NCBI GenBank assembly: GCA_017642855.1
Contig: JAEPOO010000001.1
Span: forward strand, 310,001-374,000
DNA from: Pseudomonadales bacterium
GTDB lineage: Bacteria; Pseudomonadota; Gammaproteobacteria; Pseudomonadales; Azotimanducaceae
DNA: 64,000 nucleotides
Reading direction: 5' to 3'
Shown: in pieces, positions 1-8,201 of the stretch
How the letters are laid out: the number at the start of each line of letters is the position of its first letter
How positions within the stretch are numbered: position 1 is the stretch's first letter
Made by a program: the position numbers and the translations under genes
The notes under the pieces: generated by a model
What the model was told of the DNA's origin: nothing
Seen by the model: only the letters and a program-made list of their open reading frames with translations
Databases searched by the model: none

Positions 1-1
1 C

Positions 2-682
2 TTTATGATCGGCAACCTGGATACCCACGACAGTGTTTGCCGACAGCTCGCCAACGGCGCTCATTGCCGGGTGATTGCGCTCGACTACCGACTGGCACCA
101 GAACATAAATTCCCAGCTGCTGTTGAAGACGCCATTGCTGCTGCGACGCATATCACTCAGAACGCCGCTGACTATGGCATGGATGGGTCGAAGATGGCGG
201 TTGGCGGTGACAGTGCCGGAGGTAACTTGTCAGCGATTGTATGCAACCACTTCGCGGAGAAGGGTGCCAATCCATTTGCGATGCAACTTCTGATTTATCC
301 GGCGACAGATGGTTCTGTCGAAACCGAATCAAGACGAGAATTGCAGGAAGGCATCACCCTCGACAAAAAGGTTCTCGACTACTTCTTCGAAGGATATCTC
401 GGTGGTCTTGAGACAGACGACAATGATCCGCGCCTGAACCCGGCCAAAGCCGCCAGCTTTGAAGGCGTTGCTCGGGCGCATATCGTCACAGCGCAATATG
501 ATCCGCTGCGCGATGAAGGCAAGGCTTACGGTGATCTGCTGGAAGCAGCGGGCGTTCAGGTCAGCTACAAATGTTACGAGGGTCTGATGCACAACTTCAT
601 TCTGCAGACCGGTGTCGTCTCCGCTGCAAAGAATGCTGTTGATGACATGGCGGCAGCATTGTCAGACGCCTTTTCTGCGTAG
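2..682 (+). CDS. Alpha/beta hydrolase, HSL-type esterase (5' truncated)
   Basis: This is the C-terminal part of a hormone-sensitive-lipase-family esterase that hydrolyses short or medium acyl esters. The window edge removes the 5' end. The first visible residues (FMIGNLDTHD) normally follow the HGGG oxyanion-hole motif, so roughly 80 residues are missing. Seen: DYRLAPEHKFPAA, the nucleophile elbow GGDSAGGNL, the acid region near YDPLRDEG and the catalytic His in GLMHNF. All are hallmarks of the family. The reading frame is open from base 2; the ATG at 5 is internal. It is followed within 11 bases by a small gene and a PhyH dioxygenase on the same strand, suggesting an operon. The physiological substrate is unknown. 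Confidence 0.9.
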   Translation, partial: FMIGNLDTHDSVCRQLANGAHCRVIALDYRLAPEHKFPAAVEDAIAAATHITQNAADYGMDGSKMAVGGDSAGGNLSAIVCNHFAEKGANPFAMQLLIYPATDGSVETESRRELQEGITLDKKVLDYFFEGYLGGLETDDNDPRLNPAKAASFEGVARAHIVTAQYDPLRDEGKAYGDLLEAAGVQVSYKCYEGLMHNFILQTGVVSAAKNAVDDMAAALSDAFSA

Positions 683-692
683 TGAGTTCGTC

Positions 693-965
693 GTGAGGCA
701 ACAGGTGCTCGTGCTATATCTGGAATCGTCCGCCCTGGACACAAGAGTGGTTGCCTGGGCACATTACGACGGTACTGGTCAGGCGCGGCACATGTCCGGC
801 GACCAGGATGACCCCCCTTACAAGACAGGGCTGCATGCGCTGAAGGATGGTTGGCGGTTGATCCAGGCTAGCCCGCTGGTGTCTCACACACCGGGGGCGG
901 AGTTCCGAACGGACTATCTTAAGTACGAGTTCTTCTTTGAAAAACTGGTGGAGACTCAGTCGTGA
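693..965 (+). CDS. Conserved hypothetical small protein, 90 aa
   Basis: I do not recognise a named domain. The best start is GTG at 693, giving MRQQVLVLYLES. The open frame extends further upstream, but that part lies inside the esterase gene. The product is soluble with no signal peptide. It has an aromatic C-terminal segment (YLKYEFFFEKLVE) and a central GWRLIQASPLVSH. Its stop codon overlaps the GTG of the downstream PhyH gene (GTGA, 4 bases), so the two are probably translationally coupled. This argues the small gene is real and functionally tied to the dioxygenase. Confidence 0.6.
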   Translation: MRQQVLVLYLESSALDTRVVAWAHYDGTGQARHMSGDQDDPPYKTGLHALKDGWRLIQASPLVSHTPGAEFRTDYLKYEFFFEKLVETQS

Positions 966-1870
966 CGCTCTTAAATTCCGAGCAGATGGCATCGTTTGCC
1001 GCCAGGGGTTTTCTCAAGATGGAGGCAGTTGTCCCGGAAGACATTAATCGCCAGTTTCTGGAAGAGGTTGGCAGTGTGCCTGAAGACGGCACACCGGAAT
1101 CGTTTTACGGTCATTTGTTTGCTGAAGGAAACGTGCCGGTGGTAGCTGCTGGCACGCCGCTATCTGAAACCTATCAGGAAGGGTCAGCCATTCACCGTTT
1201 GATCAACCTGCCTGAAGTAGCTGGTGCGATACAGTCCCTGGTCGGGAGTCAGCCGACCTTTGACCATCACTTTCTTCACGTGACGTTTCCACCTCGCTTC
1301 TACAACGGTAATGCACCTCGTGCTCAACATACACATCAGGATTCCACCATCGATCCCCGTTCAGCATTCGATGTTCAGATCATGTATTTTCCGCATGAGG
1401 TGACGCCGCAAATGGGCGGGACTCGCTTTGTACCCGGTACTCACCTGCGGGTTGTCAGCGAAGCCAGTATCAGTCGTTACCAGAATATTGCGGGTCAGCA
1501 GCACATTGTTTGCCCGGCAGGAACTTTGCTCTTCATGCACATGGGGATCTGGCACGGTGGTGGCGCAAACGAAAGTGATGATCCTCGGTTCATGTTCAAG
1601 ATCAGATTGTGCCCGACGGAGCGACAAGCCCGGCTATGGGATGACAGTGACTTGCCCGATGACCACAACAAGCAGGACCCGATCTTCTGGACTGGTGTAA
1701 ATCCGAAACAACCCATCCACGAGATCCTGACTCGCCCCGAACCCTGGTTTGAAATGGACACAGGGCGACTGGAGTACCTGAATCGGATCCGCTTCTGGCG
1801 TTACCTGCTGGGCGACAGCAGCTTTGATGCAGACTATTGGCTCACTCGAATTGAGAACGAATACGTCTGA
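962..1870 (+). CDS. Phytanoyl-CoA dioxygenase (PhyH) family protein
   Basis: A non-haem Fe(II)/2-oxoglutarate-dependent oxygenase of the PhyH family, 302 aa, the usual length. The iron-binding HxD is visible in QHTHQDST, the distal His in GIWHGGGANES, and the 2-oxoglutarate-binding basic residue probably lies in FMFKIRL. Members hydroxylate acyl-CoAs or diverse small molecules; the substrate here cannot be told. The start is GTG at 962 inside the stop of the preceding 90-aa gene. The preceding esterase and small gene probably share its transcript. No signal peptide, so cytosolic. Confidence 0.85.
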   Translation: MTLLNSEQMASFAARGFLKMEAVVPEDINRQFLEEVGSVPEDGTPESFYGHLFAEGNVPVVAAGTPLSETYQEGSAIHRLINLPEVAGAIQSLVGSQPTFDHHFLHVTFPPRFYNGNAPRAQHTHQDSTIDPRSAFDVQIMYFPHEVTPQMGGTRFVPGTHLRVVSEASISRYQNIAGQQHIVCPAGTLLFMHMGIWHGGGANESDDPRFMFKIRLCPTERQARLWDDSDLPDDHNKQDPIFWTGVNPKQPIHEILTRPEPWFEMDTGRLEYLNRIRFWRYLLGDSSFDADYWLTRIENEYV

Positions 1871-1875
1871 CTGGC

Positions 1876-2553
1876 TCAGATAAAGGAAGCAATCTTCTCG
1901 AGAGGTTTCTTGATGGTGGCAGCCCGTGGAATCTGTGCATCTTCTGCTGCATGCCCAGCAACCAAAAGAATATAAGGTCGTTCGGAACTTGGGCGTCCTA
2001 GAATCTCATTCAAGAACTTCATTGGGTTCGGCGTGTGCGTCAGGGTCGCAAGGCCCGCCCGGTGCAATGCATTGATCAGAAATCCCGTTGCGATGCCTAC
2101 GGATTCTGACGTGTAGTAGTTCTTGGTTTTGTTGCCTTCTTCATCCATACCGTATCGTTCGACGAAAATGGCAATCAACCACGGTGCTGTTTCGAGAAAC
2201 GGTTTGTTCGCATCTGTGCCCAGCTTGCTCAGATCGTCGAGCCACTCGTCACCGGCTTTGCCGCCGTAAAATTCTCTTTCCTCAGCTTCGGCGGCCTCTC
2301 TTATTTTTTTCTTAGTGTCAGGGTCGCTGACGCAGGCGAAGTGCCATGGTTGATGGTTAGCCCCACTGGGTGCCGTTCCCGCTGCACGAAGGCAGGTTTC
2401 GATCACTTCTCTCGAAACCGGCTGATCGGTGAAGTCCCGGATCGTATGTCGCTGTTGGATAAAGTCGAAATAGGCTTTCGCTTCTTCCAAAGACTTTTCG
2501 TCGCTGAGGTTCTGTCGATGAGGTAGGGGGATTGGGTCGTAGTGGAAGTCCAC
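1876..2553 (-). CDS. Nitroreductase family FMN oxidoreductase
   Basis: An FMN-dependent NAD(P)H oxidoreductase of the nitroreductase fold. Seen: the FMN-binding start QRHTIRDFTDQPV, GTAPSGANHQPWHF, and the C-terminal GLATLTHTPNPMKFLNEILGRP. This arrangement resembles the iodotyrosine deiodinase/BluB-like branch more than NfsB, though the substrate is unknown. An AAGGAG ribosome site at 2560-2565 sits six bases before GTG 2553, so I prefer that start. An ATG at 2559 and a TTG at 2568 are also in frame. It is divergent from the symporter at 2578 with almost no spacer, so each promoter must lie in or near the other gene. Confidence 0.88.
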   Translation of the reverse strand: MDFHYDPIPLPHRQNLSDEKSLEEAKAYFDFIQQRHTIRDFTDQPVSREVIETCLRAAGTAPSGANHQPWHFACVSDPDTKKKIREAAEAEEREFYGGKAGDEWLDDLSKLGTDANKPFLETAPWLIAIFVERYGMDEEGNKTKNYYTSESVGIATGFLINALHRAGLATLTHTPNPMKFLNEILGRPSSERPYILLVAGHAAEDAQIPRAATIKKPLEKIASFI

Positions 2554-2577
2554 TGACATCTCCTTCAATATGCCGCC

Positions 2578-3936
2578 ATGGAATCTTATGGTGAACGAAT
2601 ACCCACATCAAACATCCTGATCTATAGCTCGCCTGTGCTCGGCGTGTTTATGGCGAGTATGTTGGTGGGTTTTTATCTGCTGAAGTTCTCAACGGATGTG
2701 CTTTTGATCGCACCGGCGACCATCGGCACGCTGCTGCTGGTTGCGCGCATCTGGGATGCGGTGACCGATCCCGCAGCTGGTTGGTTGTCTGATAGAACCA
2801 ATACACGTCTCGGGCGTAGAAGACCCTGGTTCCTCGGCTCGGCGCTGCCGCTGGGTTGCTCGATTGTGATGTTATGGAGCCCGCCTGAGTCTCTGGAAGG
2901 TGGCTATCTGACCGCCTGGGTTGGATGTTCGATCATCCTCTTCTATACCGCCTACACCGCGTTTCGAGTCCCACACATTGCGATGGGTGCGGAACTCTCG
3001 CGTGGCTACCATGATCGCACCAGGGTGTTCGGCATCATGCAGGCAACTGAGAGTTTCGGCATGTTCGCTGCGGCAGGTGTCCTCGTCTTTCTGGAAAACG
3101 CGGAAAATCCGCGTGAGTTTGCACGTCTGCTTTCCATTGGTATGGGAATTTTTGCCGCGGCACTGATCATTATTGCGGCACTCAATATTCGCGAGCGCGC
3201 TGATTTCCAGGGTAGGGGTGGAGAAAGTCCCTGGCGTTCCTTCAGGGATGTTCTGGTTAATCCACACGCGAGAATTCTCATCGTTGTCTTCTTTCTGGAA
3301 CAACTGGGTTTTTCGGCACTGGTCGCGCTGGTGCCTTACTTATCTGACTATGTTCTGGAAACACCAGGTAGTACTGGTCTTTATCTCTTCGGAGCCATTG
3401 GCGCGACGCTTGTCTCAATTCCTGCCTGGGTTTTTCTTTCGAAACGTTTCGGTAAGAAAAGCGTTTGGCTGGTTTCTCTATCCTTGAAAGCAGCGTTATT
3501 CGGTGTGATGTTTTTCCTCGCTGGCGGCGGATTCGCCACCATGGTTGCGGTGTCCGTCGGCTTCGGATTGCTGAATGGCTGCGGTGCTGTAGTGGGTCCA
3601 TCCCTCAAAGCGGATGTGGTCGATTGGGACGAAGGCGAAACCGGAGAGCGCAAAGAGGGTTCCTACTTCGCGGCGTGGAATTTTGTGCAAAAAGGTGCGG
3701 GCGGAATCGCCATCTGGGTGATTGGCGTGACCCTTTCAATGACAGGCTTTGTACCTAACGTTACTCAAAGTGAAGAAACGATTTTTGGCATCATGCTGAT
3801 TGCCTCAATCGCGCCCTGTCTGCTTCATGTGCTCGCACTCTTTATGATGATGCGCTTCTCGCTCAGTGAGGAGGAGCATAGAAATGCGATGCAAAGAGCA
3901 GCGAATGGCGAATTCACGAGAGGTGATGCCTCATGA
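2578..3936 (+). CDS. MFS transporter, GPH (glycoside-pentoside-hexuronide:cation) family
   Basis: A twelve-helix inner-membrane symporter, 452 aa. The signature DPAAGWLSDRTNTRLGRRRPW between helices 2 and 3 is diagnostic of the GPH/MelB family, and the second half carries SYFAAWNFVQKGAGG. Substrates in this family include sugars, but marine gammaproteobacterial members are often uncharacterised. Its stop overlaps the start of the FAD-linked dehydrogenase by four bases (ATGA), so the two are coupled. The transporter may import the 2-hydroxyacid, or a precursor, oxidised by that enzyme; this is inference. No clear Shine-Dalgarno precedes ATG 2578. Confidence 0.9.
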   Translation: MESYGERIPTSNILIYSSPVLGVFMASMLVGFYLLKFSTDVLLIAPATIGTLLLVARIWDAVTDPAAGWLSDRTNTRLGRRRPWFLGSALPLGCSIVMLWSPPESLEGGYLTAWVGCSIILFYTAYTAFRVPHIAMGAELSRGYHDRTRVFGIMQATESFGMFAAAGVLVFLENAENPREFARLLSIGMGIFAAALIIIAALNIRERADFQGRGGESPWRSFRDVLVNPHARILIVVFFLEQLGFSALVALVPYLSDYVLETPGSTGLYLFGAIGATLVSIPAWVFLSKRFGKKSVWLVSLSLKAALFGVMFFLAGGGFATMVAVSVGFGLLNGCGAVVGPSLKADVVDWDEGETGERKEGSYFAAWNFVQKGAGGIAIWVIGVTLSMTGFVPNVTQSEETIFGIMLIASIAPCLLHVLALFMMMRFSLSEEEHRNAMQRAANGEFTRGDAS

Positions 3937-5300
3937 CAAACGAATCTCTGATCGCCTCGCTCTCTGAACTCGTTGGTGTATCCAATGTGCTTTATGGAGA
4001 CCCGATCAGCAATCAAGCGACTTCCTACTGGAACCCGGCGCCGATACAGACGATAGCGATTGTTAAACCTGGGTGCACTGAAGAAGTCAGTCAGCTTCTG
4101 TCGCTTTGCCATGAACGAGGACAGTCCGTTGTCATTCAGTCGGGTGGTACGGGCGTCTGTGAAGGCGCTGATCCGTCCTCCGAAGATGTTGTGGTCTCTC
4201 TGGAACGCATGAATCAAATCATTGACGTTGATCGGAACGAAATGGTGGCCACTGTCGAAGCAGGCGTCATTCTGCAGAACCTCCAGGAAACCCTGGCTGA
4301 CCAGAACCTGCTGTTCCCTTTGGATCTGGGTGCGAGAGGTAGTTGCATGATCGGGGGTAACGTTGCCACCAATGCTGGAGGTATCAACGTGCTTCGGTAT
4401 GGCATGGTGCGAAACCTGGTTCTCGGGCTGGAAGTGGTATTGATGGACGGCACCGTATTGTCTTCCATGTATCCCATGTTGAAGAACAATACCGGCTACG
4501 ACCTGAAGCAGATGTTTATTGGCAGTGAAGGGACTCTCGGTGTGATCACCAAGGTGATGGTTCGTCTGTTTCCCCTTCCGACCAGTTGCCAGTGTGCGAT
4601 GGTAGCTGTGGATTCCTTTGATGCTGTATCGGCACTGCTCCACCGCTTTCGCGCGCAACTTTCCGGCACGCTCAGTGCCTTTGAAGTCATGTGGAACAAC
4701 TATTATGTGGGTGTCACGGGCGAGGGAAAACATCGTGCGCCGCTTTCGCGAGACTATCCCTTTTATATCATCATCGAAGCAGAGGGGTTCGATGAATCGT
4801 CTGACAAACTGAGATTCGAGCGCCTGTTATCCGAGATCCTGGATGACGGTCAGATACTGGATGCGGTTCTGGCGTCATCGGAAAGAGAGCGCCGGGAAAT
4901 CTGGATGGTCCGAGAAGAATTTGATGCACTGCTGCCCGCCTATCTTTATGACGTCAGTTTGCCGCTCGGTACGATGGACGAGTATGCAGAGGTGCTTGAG
5001 GCGAGATTTAACGCTGAGTTGCCTGATTGTCATCCTGTGCTGTTTGGTCATATCGCTGACGGTAATCTGCATATTTTTGCAGGGCCCTATGTGGATGAGG
5101 CACATCATTCGGCCGCAGATGAGATCGTTTACAGCGCACTGATTCCTTTTGGAGGGTCGGTTTCTGCGGAACATGGGATTGGCTTAAACAAAAAAGCCTG
5201 GCTGAGCCAGAATCGTTCAGAAGATGAATTGGCATTGATGCGCTCGATCAAGCAAGTGTTGGACCCTGCCAATCTGTTGAATCCGGGAAGAGTCATCTAG
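3933..5300 (+). CDS. FAD-binding oxidase, GlcD/D-2-hydroxyglutarate dehydrogenase type
   Basis: A flavoprotein of the VAO/PCMH superfamily (455 aa) that oxidises a D-2-hydroxyacid such as D-lactate, glycolate or D-2-hydroxyglutarate. The N-terminal FAD domain shows QSGGTGVCEGADP, the pyrophosphate-binding GGNVATNAGGINVLRYGM and GSEGTLGVITKV. The C-terminal FAD-oxidase domain shows the metal-site motif GHIADGNLHIF and SAEHGIGLNKK, ending in the typical DPANLLNPGRV. The exact substrate cannot be read from motifs. It is translationally coupled to the GPH symporter (overlap 3933-3936). No Fe-S subunit is present nearby. Confidence 0.88.
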   Translation: MTNESLIASLSELVGVSNVLYGDPISNQATSYWNPAPIQTIAIVKPGCTEEVSQLLSLCHERGQSVVIQSGGTGVCEGADPSSEDVVVSLERMNQIIDVDRNEMVATVEAGVILQNLQETLADQNLLFPLDLGARGSCMIGGNVATNAGGINVLRYGMVRNLVLGLEVVLMDGTVLSSMYPMLKNNTGYDLKQMFIGSEGTLGVITKVMVRLFPLPTSCQCAMVAVDSFDAVSALLHRFRAQLSGTLSAFEVMWNNYYVGVTGEGKHRAPLSRDYPFYIIIEAEGFDESSDKLRFERLLSEILDDGQILDAVLASSERERREIWMVREEFDALLPAYLYDVSLPLGTMDEYAEVLEARFNAELPDCHPVLFGHIADGNLHIFAGPYVDEAHHSAADEIVYSALIPFGGSVSAEHGIGLNKKAWLSQNRSEDELALMRSIKQVLDPANLLNPGRVI

Positions 5301-5581
5301 TCTTTTCGGCTCAGCCAAAATGCGAATCCCGACAACAAGACCGCCAGCTTCATGGGCAGCCACAGGGATGCGTGAAAAATCTCTGGCTGGTGTCTCAATT
5401 GGGTTTCCGTTGCGCCTTTAGGTACCTGGAGCATCAGCAGCCCAATTTCGGGATTCCTGATGAGCACTCTTTCACCCTTGGTCACGATCCCATTCGTATG
5501 AACACGCTGATGCATCAGGCATGACCATCCAGAATCGCGTTCGATGGGAGTGGTCACGCGAATCTGGTTTGGTGAGATCAA
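5297..5581 (-). CDS. Hypothetical protein with C-terminal membrane segment; possible gene remnant
   Basis: A minus-strand open frame with no recognised full domain. The only initiator near its beginning is TTG (5581), and the frame stays open back to a stop at about 5636, immediately downstream of the hydroxylase gene. The C-terminal stretch (ASLWLPMKLAVLLSGFAFWLSRKD region, about 20 hydrophobic residues) looks like a final transmembrane helix ending in a basic tail. The preceding VPKGATETQLRHQP recalls the lumenal C-terminal end of YfhO-like membrane proteins. I therefore suspect a surviving C-terminal fragment of a larger membrane protein, but a genuine small gene is possible. Its end overlaps the convergent FAD oxidase by four bases. 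Confidence 0.4.
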   Translation of the reverse strand: MISPNQIRVTTPIERDSGWSCLMHQRVHTNGIVTKGERVLIRNPEIGLLMLQVPKGATETQLRHQPEIFHASLWLPMKLAVLLSGFAFWLSRKD

Positions 5582-5649
5582 AGCGTCAGGTTCCCCGGAA
5601 TCGACGGTGACTTGTGCGATTGGCGCGCCTGGTTGTCAGGATTTTTCGA

Positions 5650-6867
5650 TCACTGGATCGGGTCTGTTCGAACGGCTCTATCTACCCAGATTGACTGGGA
5701 AGCTTCTACATATCTTGCATAGAACATGCGAGGCAAGTTACGGCAGTGCTCACGCATCGTCAGGCGCGCGTGATTGAGTGACTTTGCTGCGAAGTAAATC
5801 GGCTGGTATTCAGTGATTGGAAAGCCCTGTTCCGCGGCGGCGTCGGGCACCCAGTCTCTTATCTCCGGTCTATCCTTAGTGCCACCAGCGGGGCGGTAGT
5901 CTGCGCAGGCATACTCTAGTTCTCCAGAGCTCGACAAAAGTCCGGCGCCATAGGCTTTGATGCCGTCGTTAGTTCGGATTACACCAAACTCCACGGTGTG
6001 CCAATAGCAGCGGGCTAGTCTCTCGATCTCGGCATCGGATGCACCAAGACTGGCCAGACCGATTTCCTGGGAAAAGTCTGCGAACGCAGGGTCAGCAAAC
6101 ATAGGTGCGTGACCAATCAATTCGTGGCAGACGTCTGGTTCAGGTGTGTAGGTCGGTCTCGAATGATGCCGAAGATATTGTGTCGAGAAGAACACTCGGA
6201 AGGCCAGGCCATTCAGAAAGTCTCGGGAGTTGAGCAGCCCTGCAACGGGTCTTAATCGAAATCCGGTTCTCGGATACAAAAAATTGGTCATGTCCTGTGC
6301 CTGCGGAACTTCATCTGCACGATACAGGCCCTGATGTTCCAACTCTGCCATGATTTGCTGGTACTCATCACAGGCGAACTCCTGGTGTTCTGCACGGAGT
6401 GCTTCGTACACCGTTCGCCAGGTTTCCGCTTCTTCTGTGGAATATTCAACCCTGGGAATAGGTTGGCCATGGCGGTAGTTGCGGGCGAGCTGATCAATGC
6501 GAGCTCGCTGCTCGCGGTAAGCCTGATCAGAGAAGCCAGGATGGTCTGACTCAAGACCCGCGCCTGCGTCGAGAGTTCTGTTGGCGATCTGATCCAGCTC
6601 CCAGACATGCCGTGGGAACCAAGGAACCGTTCTCTCATCCAGTATGGTCAGACTACTGACGCTTTCTTTGAGTTCATGTAGCAGCGCGGTGACGTTCTGG
6701 TCTTCAGGTCTGCCAATAAAGTCGACGTAAAAACTCATATCGCCACCCTGGGTCGGGCGAGATTCAATGTGCGTCAGATCGATACTGTGGGCCAGAAAGT
6801 AGCCCAGTAGCTCGTGTAAAGCACCAGGATGATCGCGGAGCTCGATGAGAAGTGACAGTCTTTCCAT
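5650..6867 (-). CDS. Aromatic amino acid hydroxylase with N-terminal ACT domain
   Basis: A pterin-dependent, non-haem iron aromatic amino acid hydroxylase, probably phenylalanine 4-monooxygenase making tyrosine. At 405 aa it is much longer than common bacterial PhhA (about 260-300). Residues about 5-75 form an ACT regulatory domain (LLIELRDHPGALHELLGYF). The catalytic domain carries iron ligands in PDVCHELIGH (two His) and the Glu in WHTVEFGV, plus FSQEIGLASLGA and IKAYGAGLLSSSGEL, strikingly close to the animal enzymes. The C-terminal tetramerisation helix is short or absent. No pterin dehydratase gene lies adjacent. It is downstream of a DAO-family oxidase with a 62-base gap. Confidence 0.93.
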   Translation of the reverse strand: MERLSLLIELRDHPGALHELLGYFLAHSIDLTHIESRPTQGGDMSFYVDFIGRPEDQNVTALLHELKESVSSLTILDERTVPWFPRHVWELDQIANRTLDAGAGLESDHPGFSDQAYREQRARIDQLARNYRHGQPIPRVEYSTEEAETWRTVYEALRAEHQEFACDEYQQIMAELEHQGLYRADEVPQAQDMTNFLYPRTGFRLRPVAGLLNSRDFLNGLAFRVFFSTQYLRHHSRPTYTPEPDVCHELIGHAPMFADPAFADFSQEIGLASLGASDAEIERLARCYWHTVEFGVIRTNDGIKAYGAGLLSSSGELEYACADYRPAGGTKDRPEIRDWVPDAAAEQGFPITEYQPIYFAAKSLNHARLTMREHCRNLPRMFYARYVEASQSIWVDRAVRTDPIQ

Positions 6868-6903
6868 CGATCAATGCTTGTGGATGTGTTGGTGAACCCG
6901 CAT

Positions 6904-6920
6904 GGGAGTATTTTACTCCT
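6904..6920. repeat. Small perfect hairpin between oxidase and hydroxylase genes
   Basis: GGAGTA (6905-6910), a three-base TTT loop and TACTCC (6914-6919) form a perfect six-pair stem, with a possible extra G-U pair outside. It lies ten bases past the stop of the minus-strand DAO-family gene and before the hydroxylase start. There is no U-tract on the minus strand, so it is at best a weak terminator or mRNA-processing element. Confidence 0.4.
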
Positions 6921-6929
6921 ATGTTGTCG

Positions 6930-8198
6930 TCACGCCATCACGCCCCGGGTCTGCTGAACCTCCCGATGGCGAGAGTAGAAACCCAGATCAATGGTTTTGC
7001 TGATGTGTCTCAGCGAGAGTTGTGCTGGCGCATCATCATGATCGCCTTTCAGCACAATCTCGGCCATGACTTCCCCGACCAATGGGCCATTTTTAAATTG
7101 ATTGCCGCTGGTGCCGATCGCGACATAGAAGTTTGGAAGTTCGGTTCTGTCATAAATGGGAATCCAGTCAGTGGAGACGTCGTAGACGCCGACGGTGCCC
7201 CTTGCCTGATTCGGAATCTGGTAATGGGGGAACCGTTGGGCTGCTCTCATCGCTTGCCTGGTCCAATGGCTGGTCAGATTCATGTTGACCTCATCGGGGT
7301 CGATTACCTCTTTACCGTCGCAATCCGGGTCCGTGGTGCCGATTAACATGTCGTTGCCATCCGGTCTTTGGTAAACGCCAGCATCCACATCGACGATGAG
7401 GCAGGGGCCCTGCTCAAAGTGCGCGACTCGGTTTGACATATAGGCCACCTCGTGTCGCATGGCTCGAAGCTCGATATCCAGTTCAACGCCGGCTATCTTA
7501 TTAATCTTGGTGGAATGTGGACCCGCTGCATTAATGACTTTTCCACCCCGGAAGTCGCCTTGATCTGTTTCGATGACAAAGGCATCGGCTTCCTGTCGTA
7601 TCTGTTGAACTGCTGATCTGAATTGAAACACCGCGCCGTTATTCTGGGCCGCCAGGAACAAATTGCGAGCTGCCAGTTGCGGGTCGTTCACGTATCCCGC
7701 TTCGTCCACGACAATGGCATGGGTAATCTTTCCGCTGGAGGGCATGCCGAATTCCGGATCATCAAAAGCGCGCGGTGGTCCGTAACCTTTGAGCACGATG
7801 TCTGGAAAACGTTGCTCAATGTCTTTGTCGCCGATGACGTTGAATGTCACGCCAGCGGATGCCATCGCATCCATCATCGACTGTCTCTCAGCAAGTTCAC
7901 CGTCACGAAGCAGCATGATGCCGCCGCACTCGTGATACTGCGCGAGCGGTTCTTCACTTGCTAATCCAAGGTAGTCAGACCACTTCTGCCAGATGAACCG
8001 ACACTCATGAGAAATACAGGCAGAAACCTCGTGGGTGTACATCGGGCGAATAATCGCTGAAGAAGCGCTGGTTGATCCGTAACCGGCAGAAGGCAGGGCA
8101 TCGATATTGAGCGTGCTTAGTCCGTGTTTTGATAGTGCGAAGGCCGTTGAGCAGCCAACGATACCGGCGCCGACGATGATAACGTCGTAATGATGCAT
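6930..8198 (-). CDS. FAD-dependent oxidoreductase, DAO family (sarcosine/glycine oxidase-like)
   Basis: A soluble flavoenzyme of the D-amino-acid oxidase family, 422 aa. The N-terminal dinucleotide motif is IIVGAGIVGCSTAF, followed by SSAIIRP, where the SxxxxR region contacts the flavin. The C-terminal FAD closure is seen in FYVAIGTSGNQFKNGPLVGE, and the middle shows VINAAGPHS. It probably oxidises a secondary or N-methylated amine such as sarcosine or a related amino acid. It begins three bases after the beta-lactamase-like gene ends (8202), so both are likely cotranscribed, possibly as the tail of the large redox operon upstream. Confidence 0.88.
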   Translation of the reverse strand: MHHYDVIIVGAGIVGCSTAFALSKHGLSTLNIDALPSAGYGSTSASSAIIRPMYTHEVSACISHECRFIWQKWSDYLGLASEEPLAQYHECGGIMLLRDGELAERQSMMDAMASAGVTFNVIGDKDIEQRFPDIVLKGYGPPRAFDDPEFGMPSSGKITHAIVVDEAGYVNDPQLAARNLFLAAQNNGAVFQFRSAVQQIRQEADAFVIETDQGDFRGGKVINAAGPHSTKINKIAGVELDIELRAMRHEVAYMSNRVAHFEQGPCLIVDVDAGVYQRPDGNDMLIGTTDPDCDGKEVIDPDEVNMNLTSHWTRQAMRAAQRFPHYQIPNQARGTVGVYDVSTDWIPIYDRTELPNFYVAIGTSGNQFKNGPLVGEVMAEIVLKGDHDDAPAQLSLRHISKTIDLGFYSRHREVQQTRGVMA

Positions 8199-8201
8199 AG
8201 A

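Noticed and set aside
3825..4733. 302-codon minus-strand open frame
   Set aside because: It lies antisense to the FAD oxidase gene, which has strong motifs; the translated sequence has no recognisable domain.
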